Shown: piece after piece, positions 7,525 through 13,469 of the stretch
Numbering within the stretch: position 1 is the stretch's first letter
How the letters are laid out: each line of letters starts with the position of its first letter
Assembly: GCA_938044295.1 (NCBI GenBank)
Contig: CALIRC010000049.1
Coordinates: 1-14,346 of the forward strand
Reading direction: 5' to 3'
Length of the DNA stretch: 14,346 nucleotides
DNA from: Minisyncoccota bacterium
GTDB taxonomy: Bacteria; Patescibacteriota; Minisyncoccia; Moranbacterales; GCA-2747515
Notes under the pieces: model-generated
Told to the model about the DNA's origin: nothing
Database searches by the model: none
What the model saw: only the letters and a program-made list of their open reading frames with translations
Translations under genes and position numbers: made by a program

Positions 7525-8172
7525 ATGGATCAGAAAAATTTTCTCGCACTTGTTTCAGTCGCACAAAATACTTTTATTACTATCGGCATTAGCTTCCTTG
7601 TGTTGTGGCCACTTTTTCAGGGATATTACCCAGAGTTTGTCACAAAAGAACTTACAGGATGCTTGTATTTTATCTCTGTCTTTAGTGTCACTGTTCTCAT
7701 GATGATTCGTCCGATTGCAAATATTTTTTCGCAGTATAAGTTTTTGTGTTGTCTCGTCACACTACGCAAAGGCTTGGGCATTCTCAGCGCATCTATTATC
7801 ATCGGACTACTTTTAGGTGATGTTGTGACAACTGGTATGGGCTATTTTGCCTATATGTTTTCACCTGCATACTGGTCATGGGAGACGAAGCGACTTATAG
7901 GTCATACAGGTGATATCACAGGATTTATACTTCTTCTTACATCAAATAATTATTCCAAGAGGTTGCTTGGTGGCAAGACCTGGAAACGTGTTCAGAAACT
8001 TGCATATGTATATTTCTATGCTGGTACTACGTATGAATATTTTTCTTTTGGTTCTACTTTTGCTGTCATTGCAATCATTACTGTGACATTTCTCGCACTC
8101 TGGGCTTATATCATAAATTGGCAAAAGCGCCACCCATCTCCCTCCACTACGCCTGCAGGCGTGCACGAGTAG
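7525..8172 (+). CDS. Ferric-reductase/MsrQ-like membrane protein lacking the expected haem histidines
   Basis: The 215-residue protein has about six membrane segments (roughly residues 12-31, 45-66, 84-103, 127-139, 157-170 and 177-196). The framework resembles the ferric reductase-like transmembrane family: RPIANIFSQYK, then LVTLRKGLGILSA, then GDITGFILLLTSNN and LLGGKTWKRVQKLAYVYFY. In haem-binding members, histidines lie in the helix after RxxLG and in the W..LHrLvY segment. Here those places read SASIIIGLLLG and WKRVQKLAYVYFYAGTTYEY, with no His. The only histidines are 127, 203 and 214. It is therefore probably not a b-type cytochrome. It has no ribosome binding site and a possible near-leaderless start; stop is TAG. 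Confidence 0.7.
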   Translation: MDQKNFLALVSVAQNTFITIGISFLVLWPLFQGYYPEFVTKELTGCLYFISVFSVTVLMMIRPIANIFSQYKFLCCLVTLRKGLGILSASIIIGLLLGDVVTTGMGYFAYMFSPAYWSWETKRLIGHTGDITGFILLLTSNNYSKRLLGGKTWKRVQKLAYVYFYAGTTYEYFSFGSTFAVIAIITVTFLALWAYIINWQKRHPSPSTTPAGVHE

Positions 8173-8268
8173 AAACTTTTTACAATATTGTAGAAGAATT
8201 TTAGCTTTTTAAGTTTAGGAGATACACAATTAGGTCATATCACGCAACTTACACCTAACAAGCATGTA

Positions 8269-8291
8269 TGCACTGTGAAGGAATAGTTCCA
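8269..8291 (+). repeat. Upstream element, copy 1
   Basis: This 23-base sequence around GAAGGAATAGTT matches the one at 8707-8729 at 18 of 23 positions. It ends five bases before a -35-like hexamer. Confidence 0.4.
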
Positions 8292-8296
8292 CTGAT

Positions 8297-8324
8297 TTGT
8301 CTAAATCTCTTAAAAGAGTATACT
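8297..8324 (+). promoter_or_regulatory. Candidate promoter of the intergenic RNA
   Basis: TTGTCT (8297-8302), a 16-base spacer and TATACT (8319-8324) predict a start near 8331. No ORF follows; a hairpin-rich stretch and a terminator do. Confidence 0.5.
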
Positions 8325-8330
8325 GAAAGA

Positions 8331-8518
8331 GTGATACTTCAGAATAGTGTGCTGAATAACTGTAACTTTTTTAAGTTTATAGGCATGGAACCCACCTGGA
8401 TTGCCTAGGGAAAAATGTTAATTTTTTCCGTTAATCTTTTTTCACGGGATCCATATGTACGCTTGCATTGAGGTTTCACACTATACAACCTTCACTTTTG
8501 TGAGGGTTTTGTTTTTTT
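8331..8518 (+). ncRNA. Candidate structured non-coding RNA, about 190 nt
   Basis: Between a promoter-like pair and a strong terminator there is no credible plus-strand ORF but ordered base pairing. ATAGTGTG (8344-8351) is perfectly complementary to CACACTAT (8477-8484), closing a long domain. Inside lie three hairpins: AACTT/AAGTT (8364-8368 with 8373-8377), TAGGCA/TGCCTA (8380-8385 with 8402-8407) around a 16-base loop, and GGAAAAA/TTTTTCC (8409-8415 with 8423-8429). The size and end-closing helix recall 6S RNA, but I see no tmRNA, RNase P or SRP RNA signature and cannot assign a family. An 8-bp match in this length could be chance; its position next to both ends argues otherwise. The flanking genes are convergent, so it is not an mRNA leader. 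Confidence 0.4.
8487..8518 (+). terminator. Rho-independent terminator of the intergenic transcript
   Basis: AACCTTCAC (8487-8495) pairs with GTGAGGGTT (8500-8508) with one G-T wobble over a 4-base loop, then TTGTTTTTTT. It lies 315 bases after the nearest plus-strand stop (8172), too far to be that gene's own terminator. Confidence 0.85.
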
Positions 8519-8742
8519 GGATATCTCTCTCATGACGACGAGTGGACATCAAAAAGCCTATAGGACTTACGCACTCGATGCATTTTGTCATTAAAATCTA
8601 CGTTTTTTACTCACCATAGGTAAGACTATGGATCGTGAAAAGTCTTGATTTTGCCTAAAATTTTACTCACGTGTACGTTTTACCTAGTATGTATCTGACG
8701 TATGAACGTACTTTGAAGGAGTAGTTTCAAAATTGTGTATTG
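8519..8742. other. Gene-free stretch between two terminators
   Basis: No coding region is recognised on either strand. It holds a small perfect hairpin (CCATAG 8614-8619 with CTATGG 8626-8631) and the second copy of the upstream element. The bases TAGGACTTACGCA (8561-8573) resemble insertion-sequence or MITE ends seen in other bacteria, but no partner end is in the window. Confidence 0.4.
8707..8729 (+). repeat. Upstream element, copy 2
   Basis: Diverged copy of 8269-8291. As in copy 1, a -35-like TTGTGT (8733-8738) and, 16 bases on, a -10-like TATATT (8755-8760) follow, although the latter lies in the loop of the terminator at 8743-8777. A transcript from here would run antisense into the sugar dehydrogenase-like gene. 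Confidence 0.35.
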
Positions 8743-8777
8743 AAAAACCCCGCCTATATTTCATAAGCAGGGTTTTT
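8743..8777. terminator. Bidirectional terminator, downstream of the sugar dehydrogenase-like gene
   Basis: AAAAACCCCGC (8743-8753) pairs with GCAGGGTTTTT (8767-8777) with one mismatch over a 13-base loop. On the minus strand it lies about 15 bases past the TAA at 8792 and ends in a T-run. Confidence 0.88.
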
Positions 8778-8791
8778 GTAGGAAATGTGAC

Positions 8792-11011
8792 TTAAGGTTT
8801 TTGATAACCCAAAGCTGGATTTCCACTTGGATTGTCTGCAGGACTTCTTTGGAAGATGCAGTCATATTTGGTTCCATCTAGAGTGAAATTGCTCCACCCA
8901 TTTTCTGTTGATGTCATTGATGACAGGCAATAGTGATGAATACCGTTTTGCGAAAGGGGTGGCAATCCTTCTTTTGGAGGCTCTGGATTTTTTGGTCCAT
9001 CAGGATCATCACCAGTACGATTTGTGATGTTGAATACATCTGCAGCTGGGTAACGCGAGCTTTCGATTGCTTTTATGAAGGTGACAATGCCGTTATCATC
9101 ATATGTAACCTCATAGAACTCAATTGCTACTGTATATCTTCCTGGAGACGAAAATCTCCATGAAAAAGCGTAGGGCTTTTGACTACCTGGTGCAATACGT
9201 TGTCGCTCTACTTCTGCTCTGTTTACTTGAGTGCCATTTCGGTCCAGAATGTTCACAACTAACATAAACTCTGCGTTAGCTCCATTATTTCCAAGTGTGA
9301 ACTCCACTGGAACATCAATACTTGGTGGAAATTCGTCGTTATCACCAAAAAGGGTGTCTTCAACGATAAATGGCTCTGCTTGAGGAATGTCAGGTGGTGT
9401 CACTATTCTGAGTACTTGCTCTGCTTCTGCTTGTGCATCACCCACTTGTACAACGAGCCTCACCTTGTGCTGACCATCATTTGCAAAAATATGACGCACT
9501 ACTTTCCCCTCTAGTGTTTCGTTCCCTATATACCATTTATACGTTATCTCCCGACTAGCAGGATCAGAAGAACCAGATGCATCAAGTATTCTCTCTCTCG
9601 GATTTTCAGTAGGTTGAATACGAAATACCGCATTTGGCGTGATTTTAGCATCTGGATCAAAGCGTAATTTATATATTCCACTTACGGTCCGACCGCCAAT
9701 CTTTCTACCACCATTCTCTTCATGAACGATCACATAGAGGTAACCTTCAGCGTCTGTTGCTAAACCAACCATACTACTTGTGTCAGTGATGAGTGTTCGA
9801 CTACTTGCGCCTTCTTGTCGAATGTTCTGCAGTTTCAACCAACCAAGAACATAGTCTACGTAAGCCGTCTTTCCTCGCATCCATTGTGGATATTCTGATG
9901 CTGTAGGAAATGCAATTCCTGTTGCTGCCCCAACTGATGCCTCTTTACCATCTATCATCCGCATTTCATGGAGGTATGCCACTTCTGGTAAAACAAAAGG
10001 TACAACCAGTGGGCAGTAAATTTTTCTACTGTACTGGAATTGCTCCCAACCATTTTCCTCGCATGGCCATCCAGCATTATCACCTTTGCTAAAACAAAAA
10101 AGTCCTTCTACATTACCCCAACCTACATTTGTGGCGCAAACTTGACTAGTGAATGGATCCTGCGTGATAAATGTCATATTTCTCACACCGTAGACCCATA
10201 CTTTAGAACGTACAGACCATTTGTCTCCCGTGAAGAATGGATTATCAGTCGGAGCAGATCCATCTTCATTTATGCGAAAGATTTTTCCAATCATTCGATC
10301 GAGATCTTGTGAATACCGCGCACAGTCATCAGTTGTGTAGAAACTTGCAGCATCACCATTTGTAAATGCAATTGTTCCATCCGTAAGAGGTATCACATTT
10401 CCTCCTGCGTGACTCGTTGCCCCTGGCATAAAATTACTACCAGCAGGGTATGCATCACAGGTATTAAGCTCTGGTGTTACATTCAATGATCCAGCAAGGA
10501 TTACTTCTGATCCTTCATCAGCTGTTATCAATACTTCACCATTTGGCAATGTTTGCCGCACTAGCGGAAATTTGGAGAGACGCACACTTTTCATACCACC
10601 TACTGGTGTTGCGTAATTTTCATAACTGTATGACACAATTAGATGTCTACCGGAGCGCGTCACTGCTGCACCATTCAAACCTCTATCTATATATGTGTTC
10701 ACACGTGCACTGATGTCGAGTACTGGCTGAGCTTGAAGCTTACTATTTACAACAACACGGACTTGTCCTTCTTTTTGACCGATAAATACTTCATTGTTGT
10801 GAAAAAATACTTGTGTAGCTCGGGTGATACTATAGTCACTCCGACTGCCCAAATACTCACCAGAATTAAAAATCTCTTCTACTTCTGCGTAGTTTGGGAC
10901 AACTTTTTCTACGTAGAATCCTGGTGCACTGAACTGTAGATTTCCTAGTGCATGCGTACTTGATAATGCAAACAAAAAAGCTACAATTACAAACCATCTT
11001 ATGCTTTTCAT
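8792..11011 (-). CDS. Secreted PQQ-type sugar dehydrogenase-like beta-propeller with PKD and Ig-like domains
   Basis: The 739-residue exported protein has a signal peptide (about 1-23, ending THALG). A glucose/sorbosone dehydrogenase-like propeller (about 60-455) shows SHAGGNVIPLTDGTIAFTNG (200-219; the His fits the family's catalytic base), DRMIGKIFRINEDG, DNPFF, GVRN (275-278) and DNAGWPCEENGW. Such enzymes oxidise aldoses with PQQ and calcium. A PKD domain (about 460-537: LDASGSSDP, YKWYIG, HIFANDGQHKVRLVV) and an Ig/CARDB-like domain (about 546-662) follow, then a Pro-rich linker and a tail with C695 and C718. The accessory domains suggest binding to a surface or polymer. Electron acceptor and PQQ supply are not in the window, so activity is inferred. 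A good GAGAGGA ribosome binding site precedes the ATG; stop TAA. Confidence 0.85.
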   Translation of the reverse strand: MKSIRWFVIVAFLFALSSTHALGNLQFSAPGFYVEKVVPNYAEVEEIFNSGEYLGSRSDYSITRATQVFFHNNEVFIGQKEGQVRVVVNSKLQAQPVLDISARVNTYIDRGLNGAAVTRSGRHLIVSYSYENYATPVGGMKSVRLSKFPLVRQTLPNGEVLITADEGSEVILAGSLNVTPELNTCDAYPAGSNFMPGATSHAGGNVIPLTDGTIAFTNGDAASFYTTDDCARYSQDLDRMIGKIFRINEDGSAPTDNPFFTGDKWSVRSKVWVYGVRNMTFITQDPFTSQVCATNVGWGNVEGLFCFSKGDNAGWPCEENGWEQFQYSRKIYCPLVVPFVLPEVAYLHEMRMIDGKEASVGAATGIAFPTASEYPQWMRGKTAYVDYVLGWLKLQNIRQEGASSRTLITDTSSMVGLATDAEGYLYVIVHEENGGRKIGGRTVSGIYKLRFDPDAKITPNAVFRIQPTENPRERILDASGSSDPASREITYKWYIGNETLEGKVVRHIFANDGQHKVRLVVQVGDAQAEAEQVLRIVTPPDIPQAEPFIVEDTLFGDNDEFPPSIDVPVEFTLGNNGANAEFMLVVNILDRNGTQVNRAEVERQRIAPGSQKPYAFSWRFSSPGRYTVAIEFYEVTYDDNGIVTFIKAIESSRYPAADVFNITNRTGDDPDGPKNPEPPKEGLPPLSQNGIHHYCLSSMTSTENGWSNFTLDGTKYDCIFQRSPADNPSGNPALGYQKP

Positions 11012-11087
11012 TTATTCGTCCTCTCTTTCATCTGTGAATGTTAAAAGACTGCTTGATTCGATTTTTTGAATCTTTTCTAGCGATGTT

Positions 11088-11116
11088 ATTTTACTTTACT
11101 ATCGTACTTCTGTCAA
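11088..11116 (-). promoter_or_regulatory. Promoter of the sugar dehydrogenase-like gene
   Basis: On the minus strand TTGACA (11116-11111), a 17-base spacer and TAAAAT (11093-11088) are close to consensus. The resulting leader of about 70 bases contains a small GATTC/GAATC hairpin (11055-11072). Confidence 0.75.
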
Positions 11117-11195
11117 TTTCTGTACCCGTTAGCGTAGAATCTCTAATCCTTACATTTATAGCATTTTTCTCTTTTTATTATGCAACGAACCGAGA

Positions 11196-11332
11196 GGAAT
11201 ATCTGTGACGCAGTCACATATATTTCTGAGGTGAGGCAGCATAAGGATTCAAATACCTCGCAGCTTGCTGCGAAAGGTATGACACGAACGTAGTGAGTGC
11301 ATTGTCATACCCCGTATACTTGCATCGGGGTA
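11196..11332. repeat. Array of four inverted repeats with overlapping arms (REP/BIME-like)
   Basis: Four palindromes lie in 137 bases. (1) TGTGAC/GTCACA (11204-11209, 11213-11218), extended outward by GAATAT/ATATT with a bulge. (2) ATACC plus TCGCAGC (11253-11264) with GCTGCGA and GGTAT (11267-11280). (3) GGTATGACA/TGTCATACC (11276-11284, 11303-11311). (4) TACCCCG/CGGGGTA (11308-11314, 11326-11332), followed by TTGATTTTTTG. Palindrome 3 shares bases with 2 and 4, so the folds are mutually exclusive. The array lies upstream of both divergent genes, about 185 and 235 bases from their starts. It resembles REP-type intergenic elements more than a single terminator. Confidence 0.7.
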
Positions 11333-11504
11333 GTTGATTTTTTGTATAGATGCGATTTTTTATACAGAATACATATTTTTGGAGTATTTCTACAACCTAT
11401 TTGGACTTCTTCAGCCTTGTTATACATCTTGATCTGTCTTTATGTGATAGAAGTTCTGTTTTTTTCTGTAAAAGGATTTTTTTACATTCGTGGTGTAATA
11501 TTAT
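11333..11504. other. AT-rich intergenic stretch, no gene recognised
   Basis: It contains a TGTATA/TATACA inverted repeat (about 11349-11372) and several T-runs. Open frames here are hydrophobic by base composition, lack ribosome binding sites and run into the hairpin array, so I call none of them. Confidence 0.5.
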
Positions 11505-11533
11505 TTGACTTATTATTAAAATAGTGCTATAAT
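11505..11533 (+). promoter_or_regulatory. Near-consensus extended -10 promoter
   Basis: TTGACT (11505-11510), a 17-base spacer, then TGC followed by a perfect TATAAT (11528-11533). The start is expected near 11540, about 25 bases before the ATG. Confidence 0.88.
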
Positions 11534-11565
11534 AACTTTGTTTCAAAATCAAGGTGGAGTAACAA

Positions 11566-12039
11566 ATGAGCGACTACAAAGACGTCTTAAGCGCCGTGCA
11601 TCGGAGTGATACCTGTACAATTGAACTCGATGCGACCCCGACTCAGAAACTTATAGAAACTGCCAATTATTCCAAAGTGGCACGTTGTGTCCTTGAAAAC
11701 ATGGATCCCCCTGATGCATTCAATGGGAAACGCGAAATTATACTTTTTTGCAGATCTCAACAAGAAGTACCTGCGGAAATTGAGAATATGTTATCACAAT
11801 GTGGATTTCGTTCAGCGACACTGTACGAGCTACTTGTGGTCGGCGCTCAACATCAGGACTTACATCATCCTATTGTATCTCCTGGACATGAGATCCTCAT
11901 AAAACGATCTGGCTCTCGTTCTTTCAGAGTGGTACCTGTCATACATTTTAAAAATGACACTCATTATGTTGATGCGACATTGAATGACACTCTATTCGAC
12001 TCATATGCGCGTTACGCCATGGTCCGAATGTCTGGATAG
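11566..12039 (+). CDS. Conserved hypothetical protein of CPR type
   Basis: The 157-residue soluble protein has no signal peptide or membrane helix. Its C-terminal two-thirds follows a pattern I associate with hypothetical proteins common in CPR genomes: a Gly-Phe-Arg turn, ATLYELLVVGAQHQDL (84-99), HPIVSPG (101-107), FRVVPVI (120-126), then a closing YARYAMVR (147-154). No catalytic residues are obvious. Cysteines at 17, 41, 62 and 79 are not in a metal-binding arrangement. The gene has a near-consensus promoter, a GGTGGAG ribosome binding site six bases before the ATG and a strong terminator after its TAG, so it is a well-expressed single-gene unit. Function unknown; the family link is from memory of the pattern. 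Confidence 0.85.
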   Translation: MSDYKDVLSAVHRSDTCTIELDATPTQKLIETANYSKVARCVLENMDPPDAFNGKREIILFCRSQQEVPAEIENMLSQCGFRSATLYELLVVGAQHQDLHHPIVSPGHEILIKRSGSRSFRVVPVIHFKNDTHYVDATLNDTLFDSYARYAMVRMSG

Positions 12040-12064
12040 TATTTTTCGTTTGTCCTCGTCCTGC

Positions 12065-12102
12065 AAAACCTCCTATGCACAGTGTGCACATGAGGTTTTT
12101 TT
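12065..12102 (+). terminator. Strong rho-independent terminator
   Basis: AAAACCTC (12065-12072) pairs with GAGGTTTT (12092-12099), with an inner TGCAC/GTGCA stem and a run of seven T. It begins 26 bases after the TAG of the upstream gene. Confidence 0.9.
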
Positions 12103-12482
12103 ATTATGTTTTTCTTTCCATTACCTCCCTTTGTTTGTGATAGCGACACTTTTATTTATTCATGTGTTCTATCTCATCTTATCAGAATTTTCTCCAGTTT
12201 TCTTGTAGCACTGTGAATGGTATTTTTTCATATTGCTTTTGCTTAACTCAACCAGGACATATAGTAAATCAACCTGTGACTTTTGTACAATTGAATTGGT
12301 GTAATAATTTTTTGATCCCCCGAATCAGATAGCTCATAATCTCATGACTAAGCCAAAATGTGTAGTCGAGCAATATTACTAAGTCAACAATTCATCAAAA
12401 AATAGTTTTTAAACATATGCTCTATTCTAGGGCACTGTAATCTTACTATATCTCAGTTGTTGCTGTACGGGTTCAATCTCAG
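12103..12482. other. 380-base gene-free stretch ending at an orphan terminator
   Basis: No recognisable gene on either strand, and no tRNA fold. A weak TTGCTT...TATAGT pair near 12240-12275 could be a promoter, and ATCTCA occurs three times (about 12340, 12453 and 12476). Because the stretch is bounded by the previous gene's terminator and a second terminator at 12483, it may carry an untranslated RNA. The evidence is thin. Confidence 0.3.
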
Positions 12483-12514
12483 AAAACCTTTATCTAAAAG
12501 CAAAAGAGGTTTTT
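12483..12514 (+). terminator. Terminator-like hairpin without an obvious upstream gene
   Basis: AAAACCT (12483-12489) pairs with AGGTTTT (12507-12513), extended by TTT/AAA past a bulge, then a short T-run. It lies 20 bases before the -35 of the next gene and would insulate it. Confidence 0.6.
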
Positions 12515-12533
12515 GGGTTGGCGATTTAATTGC

Positions 12534-12563
12534 TTGACACCCATAACATTATCTTGCTATTAT
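12534..12563 (+). promoter_or_regulatory. Consensus extended -10 promoter of the secreted 156-residue protein
   Basis: TTGACA (12534-12539), an 18-base spacer, and TGC followed by TATTAT (12558-12563). The leader is about 45 bases. Confidence 0.88.
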
Positions 12564-12614
12564 TCATCAGTCTAGAATAGACATAACCCACATTGCATTT
12601 GCAAGGAGAAAGTA

Positions 12615-13085
12615 ATGAAATCATTAAAATTGTTGTTGGTCTCAATTGTCCTGACTGCTGGGCTTTTTGTCGGTGGAAGTGTTGATGCTTACACTGATAA
12701 GTGGACGCCAGTAGATGGTACAGATGATGTTCATATTCGTGAGACCGTGTTATCCAATCAGCGTTACATTGAGATACATTTTAAGACTACACATCCCGGC
12801 GAAGAAGATCGATCTGACTGGTTTATCACTTTACCATTGTGCAAGTTTCGAGACCTCGTTGACGGTGATGCTGACACTAACGAGGCTCAGCAATTTGTAA
12901 ATTACGAAAGCGAGAAGGAATTGAAATTGTGGCGTTATGCACCCTATTACACAACGTCCAGTTATCCGCATCCGACGATATTTCTCACAAGGGATATCGG
13001 TGAAAACCACTTTCTCGGCTACGTTGTCGATTTGTTTCCACTTCGCGATACAATGAACAGTCTCAACATGAATTGTCTGAGCTGA
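12615..13085 (+). CDS. Small secreted protein of unknown function
   Basis: A 156-residue precursor. The signal peptide is about residues 1-25, with cleavage expected after SVDA. The mature part is a compact, beta-rich-looking, acidic and aromatic domain of about 130 residues with two cysteines, C76 (TLPLCKF) and C154 two residues from the end, that could form one disulfide. A DGDADTNEAQ loop (84-93) could bind calcium but is not a clean EF/dockerin repeat. I recognise no family. The strong promoter and AAGGAGA ribosome binding site (12603-12609) suggest high expression. The stop is TGA, and a GCCTC/GAGGC hairpin (13100-13113) without a T-run follows. Ten more genes would be needed to infer a pathway; the context gives none. 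Confidence 0.82.
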   Translation: MKSLKLLLVSIVLTAGLFVGGSVDAYTDKWTPVDGTDDVHIRETVLSNQRYIEIHFKTTHPGEEDRSDWFITLPLCKFRDLVDGDADTNEAQQFVNYESEKELKLWRYAPYYTTSSYPHPTIFLTRDIGENHFLGYVVDLFPLRDTMNSLNMNCLS

Positions 13086-13145
13086 ACAAATGGGTGTATG
13101 CCTCATCTGAGGCTACGAGCGTATGACTTCTCAGTCTGCGCTCTT

Positions 13146-13435
13146 TTATTTTATCCTCTCGACGAATGTTTCTAAAGTACGAGTATATCCGCTTCCAAGA
13201 CGAGCCTCACCTTCCCAGTTTCTTAGAGCGATACGTCCTTGTACCTCTTTAGGTCTCTCTGAGATACTGATAATGTCATCAATACCTGGTCTTCTAGTGT
13301 GTATCGCTGCGCGGGAGAGTTATCTCTTTTGTTGCAAGTGCAATGCTATCATCAATTCCTTTTGAGTGACCCATGGGGCAAACAGTACAGATGTTGATAG
13401 ATTATTTCATGTGATACACGCATAGTAGTGTCATC
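13146..13435 (-). mobile_element. Frameshifted remnant of an IS30-family transposase
   Basis: Three successive minus-strand frames join to give part of an IS30 transposase. From 13435: MRVSHEIIYQHLY, matching the family's SHETIYxxIY helix. Then a middle frame with LATKEITLPR. Then, from about 13285, a third frame with GIDDIISISERPKEV, NWEGE and TLETFVERIK to TAA at 13148-13146, matching xNRVSIxERP...GDWEGDxxxG...TLVER. The first catalytic Asp (WEGD) is Glu here, and the rest of the DDE domain and the N-terminal HTH are missing. Only about 95 of the usual 300-plus residues remain, with at least two frameshifts. No terminal inverted repeats or target duplication were found. Confidence 0.75.
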
Positions 13436-13469
13436 ACTATAGTCTTTTTGTTAATTCCACATATGTCGA

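Noticed and set aside
8230..8370. 46-codon minus-strand open stretch with protein-like sequence
   Set aside because: No start codon at the upstream end, no family recognised, and it overlaps the candidate RNA promoter; could be a remnant but not supported.
8561..8573. TAGGACTTACGCA, resembling an IS or MITE end
   Set aside because: No inverted partner, target duplication or transposase fragment nearby; only noted.
11297..11524. 75-codon hydrophobic plus-strand frame
   Set aside because: It starts inside the hairpin array, has no RBS, and its hydrophobicity follows from T-rich composition; it also overlaps the promoter of the next gene.
12468..12486. GGTTCAATC, like a tRNA T-loop
   Set aside because: No pairing T-stem, acceptor stem or anticodon arm around it.
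13123..13365. 80-codon plus-strand frame
   Set aside because: Antisense to the IS30 remnant, which explains the coding-like composition.
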